Assembly: GCA_963713625.1 (NCBI GenBank) | Contig: CAVQMN010000011.1 | Location: forward strand, 62,001 to 126,000 | DNA length: 64,000 bases | From: Bog-756 sp963713625 | Lineage (GTDB): Bacteria > Actinomycetota > Acidimicrobiia > Acidimicrobiales > RAAP-2 | Direction of reading: 5' to 3' | In this document: positions 33,282 through 40,549 of the stretch, piece after piece | How the letters are laid out: every line of letters begins with the position of its first letter | Numbering within the stretch: the first letter of the stretch is position 1 | The notes under the pieces: model-generated | Told to the model about the DNA's origin: nothing | Database searches by the model: none | Seen by the model: only the letters and a program-made list of their open reading frames with translations | Made by a program: the position numbers and the translations under genes

Positions 33282-33739
33282 CGACCAGACCAGCAGTGCG
33301 GCCCATCATCAACCACGTGGCCATCAGCGTCGACGCCGAGGTGCTCGATGCCGCCGGGCGCGCCGCGCTGGTGGATTTCTACGGCGAGGTGTTCGGGTGG
33401 ACGGAAGGAGACAACAGCACCGAGAAGGGCAATCCCCTCATCGTCTACACCGGCGAGATGCGCCAGTACCTCTACTTCCTTCCGGCCACCGACGACTTCC
33501 TCCGGGCCCCGTATCTCGACCACTTCGGGCTGGAGATCGCCTCCCGTGACGAGCTGGTGGCCATCCTCGACCGGGCCAAGGCCTACGGGAAGAAGGACGA
33601 CCGGGTCACCATCATCGATCTGGACGAGATGACCACCCACGGCACCACGTCGGACTTCACGCTGACCAACGCGTACATCAGCTTTCTGATCCCCTTGCAG
33701 ATCGAGCTCCAGCACATTACCGAGGTCGAGACCGGCTGA
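33278..33739 (+). CDS. VOC superfamily (glyoxalase/dioxygenase fold) protein
   Basis: This 153-residue protein begins IINHVAISVDAEVLD, then ALVDFYGEVFGW, the classic first beta-alpha unit of VOC proteins. YLDHFGLEIASRDELVAIL marks the second module. His 14, His in LDHFGLEI and a late Glu (IELQHITE) could bind a metal. It might be a small ring-cleavage dioxygenase, isomerase or lyase. It is coupled by ATGA to the alcohol dehydrogenase, so it may act on the same substrate. The long frame back to 32957 lies inside the dehydrogenase. Confidence 0.8.
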   Translation: MTTRPAVRPIINHVAISVDAEVLDAAGRAALVDFYGEVFGWTEGDNSTEKGNPLIVYTGEMRQYLYFLPATDDFLRAPYLDHFGLEIASRDELVAILDRAKAYGKKDDRVTIIDLDEMTTHGTTSDFTLTNAYISFLIPLQIELQHITEVETG

Positions 33740-33789
33740 CTGCCGCGCCCGCCGACTGTCCGGCCGCCCACTGCAGTACCGGGACGGCC

Positions 33790-33806
33790 CGGCCACCGAG
33801 TGGCCG
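33790..33806. terminator. Hairpin between convergent genes
   Basis: CGGCCAC-CGA-GTGGCCG forms a 7-bp perfect stem with a 3-base loop between the VOC gene and the convergent GNAT gene. There is no U-tract, which is common for high-GC actinobacterial terminators. Confidence 0.5.
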
Positions 33807-33874
33807 ATCGGTGGACGTCGAAGGCGGCCTGATGGCGTTCGACCCGTTCCGGGCACCCGTGGCCGACGGGAGGC

Positions 33875-34288
33875 TCAGCCCTTCACGAACCGGAGACGCT
33901 CGGCCTGCTGCTCCCATCCGCTGGCCCGCCAGAAACCCGCGGCCTGCCCGTCGGTCTCGACGACAATGGCCTGGAGCCGCGATGCCCCGGCCCCCGACAG
34001 CCGATCCTCGGCCGCCCGGACCAGCCGGCGGCCCAGGCCCGCCCGCCGGTGCGAGGGGGCCACGGCCAACCGGTAGATGGACCCTCGCCACCCGTCCCAC
34101 CCGGCGATGACGGTGCCGACCGTCCGCCCATCGGCTTGGGCCAGGATGAGCGCGGCCGGGTCGCGGGCCATGAGCCGCTCGAGACTCTCCCGGTCGTCGG
34201 TGTGGGACGGTGCGGCTCCGGCGTCTCGCCAGAGGGCGAGCACGGCGTCGACGTCCTCGATCCTCGCGGCGCGGATGGTGACGTCCAT
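33875..34288 (-). CDS. GNAT family N-acetyltransferase
   Basis: This 137-residue protein has the GNAT fold: MDVTIRAARIEDVDAVLALW at the N-terminus, GTVIAGWDGWRGSIYRLAV in the central strands, and the acetyl-CoA loop PSHRRAGLGRRLVRAAEDRL (R/Q-x-x-G-x-G/A). AAGFWRASGWEQQAERLRF closes the fold. It would transfer an acetyl group to an amine of unknown identity. I used ATG 34288 because it begins the conserved domain. It lies 43 bp downstream of the sulfotransferase gene on the same strand and may share its transcript. Confidence 0.87.
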   Translation of the reverse strand: MDVTIRAARIEDVDAVLALWRDAGAAPSHTDDRESLERLMARDPAALILAQADGRTVGTVIAGWDGWRGSIYRLAVAPSHRRAGLGRRLVRAAEDRLSGAGASRLQAIVVETDGQAAGFWRASGWEQQAERLRFVKG

Positions 34289-34331
34289 CACGGAAGTCTG
34301 GCCGAAGCCGACCGGGCCGGGACGGATCGGG

Positions 34332-35603
34332 TCACCCGACCGGGTCGTCGTCCTCGACGCCGAACCGGGTCCGGTAGAAGGCCAGGGCCTCGCGGCGTTC
34401 GGCCGGGTCGATGCCCAGTACTTCCGGCTGGTAGACGACGGCCCCGTTCCTGCCACGGGGATGGCTGGACACGAAGGCGTTCATCGCCGCCCGTGACGCG
34501 TCGGTGAAGGGTTGGCCGGCCACCTCGTAGACCCGTTCGACGGTGGCCATGTCGTCGGCCATGAAGTCGTGGAACAACAGGTCGAGGGAGCGACCCGCCG
34601 GCAGGAGGTCACGATCGTCGGTACAGGCTCGGAACAGGTCTTCGACCCGCGCCGACCAGTAGGCACCGATGGCCCGGGGATCGATGTGCTCGACTGACAT
34701 CCGCGAGGTGTAGGCGACCATGGTCGACATGGAAACGGTGACCGAGGACGGGTCCCGGTGGGTGATCACGAAGGTGGCGTCCGGGAACGTCGACACGAGC
34801 GGCCCGAACTGCTCGAGATGCTGGGGCGACTTGAGGACCCAGCGCTCACCACCCCGCAGCCACTGCAGCACCTTCAAGATCGTCCGGAGGTACTCGTAGG
34901 ACGGGGTCTGGTCCTCCCCCTTGAAGAAGTCGCGCCACGTCGGCAGCAGCGCCTGGGTCTCGAACAGCATGGTCGAGATGTCGACGGCCAGGAGCTGGAT
35001 CTCCTCGTGCACGTGGTCGACGGTCATCTCGTGCATCCGATTGAAGTAGGGCAACGCCGCGTTGAGGACGTCGAGGGCGAACCCGGTGCGGGCCAGGCGC
35101 GGGTCGGGCCCGCCGGGCTCGGGCCGTTCGTGGTCGGCCAGCACCGGTTCGAGACTCTCCCAGTAGGGCAGGGAGCGCAGTCCGGGATCGGATCCGATCA
35201 GATTGTGCAGGTGGGTGGTGCCGGTGCGGGGCAGTCCGCAGATGATGATCGGGCGCTCGATCCGGATGTCATTGATCTCGGGGTGACGGGTCAACAGGGC
35301 TTGGATGAGGAGCCGGTTCTTGAGGAACTGGAGCAGTTGGCTGTACCAACTGACGACTCCCGAGGCGCTGAGATCGGCCTCCTCCCGGAGCACGGCACAG
35401 AGCAGGTCGAGGCGGGGACGGAAGGCGTCGTCGCCGAAATCGTCGGCACCGGCCTGCTCGACGGCCGCCGCACACAGGGCGTCGGGCTCGAGCGGGCACC
35501 CGGGGGCGACGTCGGCCAGCGTCGCCCGGAGCTGGTCGATCTCGGGGCTGAAGCGCGGGCAGGCCAGGTCGTCGAGGACCACCGGTGCCGGGCGGCTGGT
35601 CAC
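34332..35603 (-). CDS. Sulfotransferase family protein (Sulfotransfer_3-like)
   Basis: This 423-residue protein has the PAPS 5-prime loop IIICGLPRTGTTHLHNLIGS and the 3-prime segment FVITHRDPSSVTVSMSTMVAY. Segments RWVLKSPQHLEQF and YWSARVEDLFRACTDD are typical of the large actinobacterial sulfotransferase group. It starts at GTG 35603, overlapping the stop of the DUF1214 gene by 4 bp, so the two are coupled. The frame extends back to 35771, but that part lies inside the upstream gene. Its substrate is unknown; lipid or steroid acceptors have been suggested for the family. Confidence 0.88.
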   Translation of the reverse strand: MTSRPAPVVLDDLACPRFSPEIDQLRATLADVAPGCPLEPDALCAAAVEQAGADDFGDDAFRPRLDLLCAVLREEADLSASGVVSWYSQLLQFLKNRLLIQALLTRHPEINDIRIERPIIICGLPRTGTTHLHNLIGSDPGLRSLPYWESLEPVLADHERPEPGGPDPRLARTGFALDVLNAALPYFNRMHEMTVDHVHEEIQLLAVDISTMLFETQALLPTWRDFFKGEDQTPSYEYLRTILKVLQWLRGGERWVLKSPQHLEQFGPLVSTFPDATFVITHRDPSSVTVSMSTMVAYTSRMSVEHIDPRAIGAYWSARVEDLFRACTDDRDLLPAGRSLDLLFHDFMADDMATVERVYEVAGQPFTDASRAAMNAFVSSHPRGRNGAVVYQPEVLGIDPAERREALAFYRTRFGVEDDDPVG

Positions 35604-36709
35604 GAAGCCGAGCTCCCGTCGGGGGTGCCGATTCGGATCACCCGGGCGGTGGGCCGGACCGGGGTGGACTCGGGGAGGAACCAACGGAACCAGATCCTTC
35701 CCCTCGGATGGCCGGCCGTGGAGATCCAGTTGGGCAGGCCCGGGTCGCGGTGGGCGATGACCATCCGCCACGAGCCGTCGGGCTCAGAGACGACCTGGGA
35801 GCCGTTGAGTGTCACCCGCTCGTAGGCGTAGTCGTAGGTGTGGAGGAACTGGTTCCACAGGCAGACGTTCCAGAAGGCACAGGGCGGCGAGATGCCCTCG
35901 ATGACCAGCGCCTCATCGGCGTCGAGCACGAAGCTGCCCATGGCGTAGGCGGCGTCGCCGGCGGCCCACCCGAACGTCTGGCTGGGCACCGGGTACGGCT
36001 CATCGACCGAGTTCGGTGTCCCGAGGGGGATGGGGACGATCCGGGCCTGGTCGCGTACCCAGGTCAGTGTGGCCCGGAGGCGCCGCGCCAGGTCGGCATC
36101 GTCCTCCCGCCGAGTGGGTGGTGGATCGGCGGCTTCGATGGCCCAGGCGGCCCGCACCCCGTGCTCGGGGTCCGAGAGGTAGTCGCGGGTAATGGCGCAG
36201 ACGGCATCCGGCTCGAGCTTGATCCACGCTCCGTCGTGTGTCTCGGGACTGAGCACGATCGAGAACGTGCCGTCTCCGGCGATGTCGAGCGTCCGGTCGT
36301 TGAGCGTTCCCACGATGCGCTCCGAGTAGCGGCCGTCCGACGGGCCGCCGTAGACGGTCAACGACAGATAGTCCGCATCACCCCTGCGGCCGGTGACCGT
36401 GTAGGTCCGGCGCGGGTCGATGGGCGCGTACTGGTAGAAGGCATCGGAGTTGTCGCCTCCCCACTTGCGGTTGGGCCCGACGATGTCCACGAAACGGGGT
36501 CGCGCCGGATCCGCCCAGACATGGGCGTCGAGGCCCACGGCCAGGATGGTGAAGATCCACTTATAGCCTTCGAGGAGACTCAGCTCGTCGAGGGGCACGT
36601 CCGGGAGGTGGAGCCGGTCCTCCAGGGTGCGGAGCTCGTCGATCAGTTCGTGGAAGACGGCCGCGGTCAGGGGTACGGCGGCCTTCCCGTCAGCGTCGGT
36701 GTTGTCCAT
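35600..36709 (-). CDS. DUF1214 domain-containing protein
   Basis: This 369-residue protein has DUF1214 at residues 250-360: ISPPCAFWNVCLWNQFLHTY, the strand ERVTLNGSQVVSEPDGSWRM, and IAHRDPGLPNWISTAGHPRG. The N-terminal half contains GYKWIFTILAVGLDAHVW and a segment VDIVGPNRKWGGDNSDAFYQ. No signal peptide is evident. The biochemical role of DUF1214 is unknown. It is translationally coupled to the sulfotransferase, so a role in presenting or binding its substrate is possible. Its ATG lies exactly six bases after TAGATT. Confidence 0.88.
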   Translation of the reverse strand: MDNTDADGKAAVPLTAAVFHELIDELRTLEDRLHLPDVPLDELSLLEGYKWIFTILAVGLDAHVWADPARPRFVDIVGPNRKWGGDNSDAFYQYAPIDPRRTYTVTGRRGDADYLSLTVYGGPSDGRYSERIVGTLNDRTLDIAGDGTFSIVLSPETHDGAWIKLEPDAVCAITRDYLSDPEHGVRAAWAIEAADPPPTRREDDADLARRLRATLTWVRDQARIVPIPLGTPNSVDEPYPVPSQTFGWAAGDAAYAMGSFVLDADEALVIEGISPPCAFWNVCLWNQFLHTYDYAYERVTLNGSQVVSEPDGSWRMVIAHRDPGLPNWISTAGHPRGRIWFRWFLPESTPVRPTARVIRIGTPDGSSAS

Positions 36710-36721
36710 CGGCTCAATCTA
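36710..36721 (-). promoter_or_regulatory. -10 element for a leaderless DUF1214 mRNA
   Basis: On the minus strand TAGATT (36721-36716) is followed by six bases (GAGCCG) and then ATG 36709. It would start the DUF1214-sulfotransferase transcript at the start codon. Confidence 0.5.
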
Positions 36722-36779
36722 CGGGCAGGAGTCGGGAGTCACCAGGGTGCCGACCCGGCGCCATCCGCCGACGCTGACG

Positions 36780-36798
36780 CGGGTCCGACCCGGACCCG
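36780..36798 (-). terminator. Hairpin after the NHL-repeat gene
   Basis: CGGGTCCG-ACC-CGGACCCG is a perfect 8-bp stem with a 3-base loop, starting two bases beyond the NHL gene stop codon in the direction of transcription. A run of U is missing. Confidence 0.55.
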
Positions 36799-36800
36799 GG

Positions 36801-38024
36801 TCACCCCGTCCCGGTCGAACCCCCGGGCCGGGCCACACCGGCGGCAGGTTTCGGGTCATCGGCCCGGCCCCACAGCACGCTGCTCACGCCCTCCGGTGAG
36901 TACTTCACGATGGCTGGCGGCCCGATGCCCGACACCCCATCCTGATCGAGATAGAGGGAACCATCCGGACCGACGGCGATGCCCTGGGGCCAGAAATCGG
37001 TCCCGCCGGGAAGCCGGTAGGAGAGAAAGTCGGTGACGGGCTGCTGTCCGGTTTGGCCGTAGCGGACGATGCTGGCTCCATCGACGGCGAAGACGCCTCC
37101 ACCAGGCGCGGGGGCCAGGGCCGCGTTGGTGTCGTGCGGGCGGACCATGGCCACGAAGCGCATCGTTCCGTCCGGTGTGCGTTCAACCAGGGCATACGGA
37201 TCGGTGCAGCCGATGTAGAGATCGCCCGTTCCATCGGTGGCCAGCGAAGCCGGATCGCACTGGTTGTCGACGGGGAACGAGGGGTCAAATCCTTGGAAAC
37301 TCTGCGCATCGGTGACCGACACCAAGCTGCCACCGGGGGCGAGTTCCAGCACCGCGTCCGAAGCGGCGATGAACAGTGATCCATCCGGGCCGGACGCCAA
37401 GGCATAGGTCGGGCCGATGGCGCTGTCCGGGGCTGAGGCTCCGATCTCCGGCGTGATCGGAGCACCTCCGTTGCCGGCCACGGTTGTGATCGTGCCGGTG
37501 GGCGAGATCGAGCGCACCCGATTGTTCCCCGAGTCGGCAAAGTAGATGGTGCCGTTCGGGTCCGCGATGATTCCCTGGGGATCATCCAGTTCAGCGTCCA
37601 CTGCAGGCCCGCCGTCCCCGGAGAAGCCAACCTTCCCGTTTCCGGCAATGACCCGGAAGGTGCCCGAGGGCGTGCGGGCCAGGATCTCGTCGAGCGAACC
37701 ATCCGCCAGGTAGAGGTCACCGTTCGAACCCAGGGCCAGAGGCCCCGGTTGAACGGGACGGACAGCAGCCTGGGCGGGCTTGGCTCCGTGAGGCGGGACA
37801 GGTGCCCCACGCCCTTGAGGCGTGGCCGGCTTCGAGGGCGCATCGCGGAACCAGAGGGAGAGTGCGACCCCCACCGAAAGGACCAGAAGCGCCGCGGCCC
37901 CGAACCGCAGCCGTCGCCGCCGCTTGCGCCGCCGGGCCTCTTTGAACAGTGCCTCGGCCGGTTGGGTCTCGGACTCCGGTGGACGCTGGACAGGGTCGGA
38001 GGGACGGTGGGTGAGCAGGGTCAA
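36801..38024 (-). CDS. Membrane-anchored NHL-repeat protein
   Basis: The N-terminus has an acidic helix (PAEALFKEARRRKRRRRLRF), a single membrane helix (GAAALLVLSVGVALSLWF) and a Pro/Ala linker. A beta-propeller of NHL repeats follows: LALGSNGDLYLADGSLDEIL, DPQGIIADPNGTIYFADSGN with RVRSISPTGTITTVAG, and GPTYALASGPDGSLFIAAS. The propeller would lie outside the membrane and bind protein or glycan. The start is uncertain: the frame is open to 38183 inside the GntR gene, and TTG 38024 is the first usable start after the GntR stop. Coupling with the GntR gene is likely. Confidence 0.75.
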   Translation of the reverse strand: MTLLTHRPSDPVQRPPESETQPAEALFKEARRRKRRRRLRFGAAALLVLSVGVALSLWFRDAPSKPATPQGRGAPVPPHGAKPAQAAVRPVQPGPLALGSNGDLYLADGSLDEILARTPSGTFRVIAGNGKVGFSGDGGPAVDAELDDPQGIIADPNGTIYFADSGNNRVRSISPTGTITTVAGNGGAPITPEIGASAPDSAIGPTYALASGPDGSLFIAASDAVLELAPGGSLVSVTDAQSFQGFDPSFPVDNQCDPASLATDGTGDLYIGCTDPYALVERTPDGTMRFVAMVRPHDTNAALAPAPGGGVFAVDGASIVRYGQTGQQPVTDFLSYRLPGGTDFWPQGIAVGPDGSLYLDQDGVSGIGPPAIVKYSPEGVSSVLWGRADDPKPAAGVARPGGSTGTG

Positions 38025-38052
38025 GGGATCCCGCCACCATCCCGGGACAGGC

Positions 38053-38412
38053 TCACGGCAGTCCTTCGATGATCTGGATGACCTCGTCACGTCGGTAGCC
38101 CTGGAGCCGGCAGAACTCGACCAGCTCTCGAACTCGCTTGACCACCGCGCTCTGCTCGGGGGTACCGGTGACGGTGATCCCACTACCGCGGCCGAACTCG
38201 ACCAGACCCTCGTCGCGGAGGATGTGCATCGCTCGGAGCACGGTGTTCTTGTTCACGCCGAGTATGGCTGCGATGTCCTTGGCCAGAGGGAGACGTTCTC
38301 CCGGACCCGCTTCGCCCTCGGCGATGGCCCGTCGGATCTCCGCCGCCACCTGATCGTGGAGAGCGACGGATTCTGTTCGGTCGATGTTGACAGAGATCAT
38401 GGTACTAGTCAT
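38053..38412 (-). CDS. GntR family regulator, YtrA type
   Basis: This regulator of about 119 residues has a GntR winged helix: ALHDQVAAEIRRAIAEGEAG, GERLPLAKDIAAILGVNKNT and VLRAMHILRDEGLVEFGRGS. A short C-terminal helical tail (VKRVRELVEFCRLQGYRRDE) replaces a ligand domain, as in the YtrA subfamily, whose genes are usually first in operons for membrane proteins. Here the downstream gene is the membrane NHL protein. ATG 38412 is used; ATG 38400 (MISVNID) is also possible. The long frame to 39003 is not coding. Confidence 0.85.
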   Translation of the reverse strand: MTSTMISVNIDRTESVALHDQVAAEIRRAIAEGEAGPGERLPLAKDIAAILGVNKNTVLRAMHILRDEGLVEFGRGSGITVTGTPEQSAVVKRVRELVEFCRLQGYRRDEVIQIIEGLP

Positions 38413-38431
38413 AGTAGGCCTATGGCGTACC
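38401..38431. promoter_or_regulatory. Dyad at the GntR start, candidate autoregulatory operator
   Basis: CATAG-N5-CTATG (38410-38424) encloses the 8-bp palindrome TAGGCCTA (38415-38422). GGTAC (38401-38405) and GTACC (38427-38431) flank it. The element lies between the divergent GntR gene and the truncated membrane-protein gene at 38448 and could control both. Confidence 0.45.
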
Positions 38432-38447
38432 AAAAGCGAGTGGTGCG

Positions 38448-38843
38448 ATGACGGAAACCCAGGTATTCGGAGCACGCACACTCGAAGCCGAGATCGAATC
38501 CCTCTTCGAGGAGGCCCGGCGCCGCCGGCGCCGGCGCCATGCTCTGGTGGCCGGAGGAATCGCACTTCTTCTCGCCTCGCTGGGAGTGGTCGTCGCCGAC
38601 ACGGTGGGCGGTGGGCACGCATCGGTGGGTTCGCCGCACCTCGTCCCTGCGGGGAGAGGGTCAACGCAACGCCCCGCCCCACCGCCCCAGAAGCCGGCGC
38701 CTCAACGCCGACCGCCAAGGTGCGAGGGTGGCTCTCTCCCGCTGCCTCATTCCGGTGCCCCGACACCGTCGGCGAATCTTCTTCCGTGCGTGACCTATGC
38801 CGCACTTCCGCCGGCGCTCCAGCGCGCGCACCACGCACCCTGA
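38448..38843 (+). CDS. Short membrane protein, probable remnant of an NHL-type gene
   Basis: The first 60 residues (LEAEIESLFEEARRRRRRRH, then ALVAGGIALLLASLGVVVAD) match the layout of the NHL protein N-terminus on the other side of the GntR gene: an acidic helix ending in LF-x-EARRR, a run of Arg, then one membrane helix. After that the sequence is Pro/Ala-rich and looks non-coding, with no propeller. It is probably a truncated paralogue. GAGTGG lies before ATG 38448. It may be expressed from the shared operator, but function is doubtful. Confidence 0.42.
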   Translation: MTETQVFGARTLEAEIESLFEEARRRRRRRHALVAGGIALLLASLGVVVADTVGGGHASVGSPHLVPAGRGSTQRPAPPPQKPAPQRRPPRCEGGSLPLPHSGAPTPSANLLPCVTYAALPPALQRAHHAP

Positions 38844-38852
38844 CGACTGTCG

Positions 38853-38888
38853 GCCGCAGGCTCCCTCCGCGCCGCAGGCTCCCTCCGC
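38853..38888. repeat. Two 18-bp tandem repeats
   Basis: GCCGCAGGCTCCCTCCGC occurs twice in tandem without mismatch (38853-38870 and 38871-38888), followed by degenerate copies up to about 38950. The stretch lies between the remnant at 38448 and the stop of the tandem-paralogue operon. Confidence 0.8.
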
Positions 38889-38947
38889 GCCGCGCCCCTC
38901 GCGCCCCTCCCTCCGCGCCACAGCCTCCCCCAGGGTCGCAGCCTCCC

Positions 38948-39673
38948 TCAGAACAGTGGCGACCAGGTGCTGGTGCGCAGGAGCTTGCTCTCCCACTGGT
39001 CACGAACCTCGAGGCCCTTGGCCATGTAGGAACCGGGCCAGGTGGTGGGGTCGTGCTTCTCCACGCTGGTCAGGAGATTGCCCAACGTCGAGAAGTTCAT
39101 GATCTTCTGCATGAGGATGGCTTCGGGCCGGATGCCCGAACCGTGGGCGACCTGAAAGCAGGCCACGATGTCGAGCAGCTTCTTGTCGGGTGGGATCTGC
39201 CGCATGAAGTGCCAGTACTCCCGGTCCCACAGCTCGATGTAGTCGTCGAGGGGCGCATCGGGCCATCCGGTGTCCTGCATGTACAGCGAGAGCTCGTGCT
39301 CGCGGCCGTCGGTGGGCACGGCGGCGAGGTCGACTTCCTGCAATGCTGACCACGGGACCGGGGTGAGGATCTTCCCGTTCACCTCATAGCGGTAGGCGTC
39401 GAGCCGGGCGGTGATGTCACCCAGATCCCCGGTCAGCATCCGGCGCGCCAGCCGTTCCCAGGCGGCCCCGTCGGCGCAGGCGGTGATGGTCACCACCTGA
39501 TAGGCCGGACCGCTGCCCATGGCGTGGTTCAGATACCACACCAGTCGGGCGTCATCCCCCTGGGCCAGGGCTCCCATCCATTCGTTGCGGTACAGATCCT
39601 CGAAGGCGGAGGCGTGCCGGCCCACGACGCGGTGGGTCTCATGCATGAATACCATCGGTGCCGAGGGTGTCAT
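38948..39673 (-). CDS. Uncharacterised protein, second of a tandem paralogue pair
   Basis: This 241-residue protein, not recognised, is similar along its length to its upstream neighbour: HETHRVVGRHASAFEDLYRN, DDARLVWYLNHAMGSGPAYQ, VVTITACADGAAWERLARRM and the C-terminal VRDQWESKLLRTSTWSPLF. The repeated strand-helix order and the two halves suggest a dimeric alpha/beta-barrel fold (NIPSNAP- or monooxygenase-like), with HGSG-like and WY residues in a pocket. It starts at ATG 39673 overlapping the stop of the first paralogue (ATGA). Function unknown. Confidence 0.75.
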   Translation of the reverse strand: MTPSAPMVFMHETHRVVGRHASAFEDLYRNEWMGALAQGDDARLVWYLNHAMGSGPAYQVVTITACADGAAWERLARRMLTGDLGDITARLDAYRYEVNGKILTPVPWSALQEVDLAAVPTDGREHELSLYMQDTGWPDAPLDDYIELWDREYWHFMRQIPPDKKLLDIVACFQVAHGSGIRPEAILMQKIMNFSTLGNLLTSVEKHDPTTWPGSYMAKGLEVRDQWESKLLRTSTWSPLF

Positions 39674-40371
39674 TGGAGCGGTGACCACGCCGAGGTCCGC
39701 AAGAGCTTGCTCCGCCACTGGTCGCGCAGTTCGAGGGCCTCGTGCATCCACGACCCGGGCTGGGTGACCTCGGCCGGGATGTCGTTGGTGAGCAGCCGGA
39801 TCAGCAGGGGGAGGCTCGAGAGTTTCTGCAGCAGGGTCACCTCGGGGAATCTCCCGGCGCCGGGCATGACCTGCAGCGCGAGCTCGATGCTCATATGTAC
39901 CTGCGCGCCCTCGGCCCCGAGCGCGCTCCGGTAGACCGAGCCGGCCGCCTCGATGTACTCGCCGACCTTGCCCGGAAACGGCCACATGGTGTCCTCCATG
40001 TACATGGTGGGCTCACGCTCGGCGGGCTCGGTGGGCACGTCGGCCAGCGAGCCGATGGACGGCGACCACTCGAGGGCGGTCAGGATGCGTCCGTGGGACT
40101 CGTGCTGGAGCCCGTCCAGATGCCGGGCCCACGTCTGCAGGTCTCCGGTCGCCATTCGCTCGGCCAGCCGGAGCCACGCCGCACCGTCCTCCACCGCCGT
40201 GACGGTCACGACCCGGTAGGCCGGCCCGCTGCCGTGCGCGTGATCGAAGTACCACAGGAGCCGGGCGTCCGAACCCAAGGCCAGCATGGGCATCCAGCCG
40301 TCCCGGTAGGCCTCCTCGAAGCGGGTCGCGTTGGTCCCGACCACCGTGTGGACTTCGTGGACGAAGAGCAC
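39670..40371 (-). CDS. Uncharacterised protein, first of a tandem paralogue pair
   Basis: This 233-residue paralogue of the next gene has HEVHTVVGTNATRFEEAYRD, DARLLWYFDHAHGSGPAYRV and VTVTAVEDGAAWLRLAERM, and ends LRDQWRSKLLRTSAWSPLQ. No signal peptide or membrane helix is present. The GTG start at 40371 is preceded by GGGGG. A promoter (TTGACC-N17-TACCAT) with a dyad at the transcription start lies 65-109 bp upstream. The strong conservation between the copies suggests that both are needed, perhaps as a heterodimer. I do not recognise a family with certainty. Confidence 0.75.
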   Translation of the reverse strand: MLFVHEVHTVVGTNATRFEEAYRDGWMPMLALGSDARLLWYFDHAHGSGPAYRVVTVTAVEDGAAWLRLAERMATGDLQTWARHLDGLQHESHGRILTALEWSPSIGSLADVPTEPAEREPTMYMEDTMWPFPGKVGEYIEAAGSVYRSALGAEGAQVHMSIELALQVMPGAGRFPEVTLLQKLSSLPLLIRLLTNDIPAEVTQPGSWMHEALELRDQWRSKLLRTSAWSPLQ

Positions 40372-40435
40372 GTTCCCCCTTCTGGCCCGAGGTTCCCCAG
40401 CGCAACCGCACTGGCGCCGGCACCCACCGAACGAG

Positions 40436-40480
40436 CCTCTGAGGCCAGAGGATGGTAACCCCCACCTGGTCGCGGGTCAA
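40436..40480 (-). promoter_or_regulatory. Promoter and dyad of the tandem-paralogue operon
   Basis: On the minus strand TTGACC (40480-40475) and TACCAT (40457-40452) are separated by exactly 17 bp. The expected transcription start (about 40445) falls inside an inverted repeat CCTCTG-AGGC-CAGAGG (40436-40451), so a repressor could bind there. Confidence 0.6.
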
Positions 40481-40549
40481 CGCCGTCGCACCCGTCGCGC
40501 CCCGGAGCGCCCCCGGATCCGGCGCTCATGCGGCACTACCCTGGCCGGT

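Noticed and set aside
38409..38639. Arg-rich open frames antisense to the ORF at 38448
   Set aside because: They are antisense shadows of the EARRR segment; the plus-strand frame matches the NHL protein N-terminus and is the better choice.
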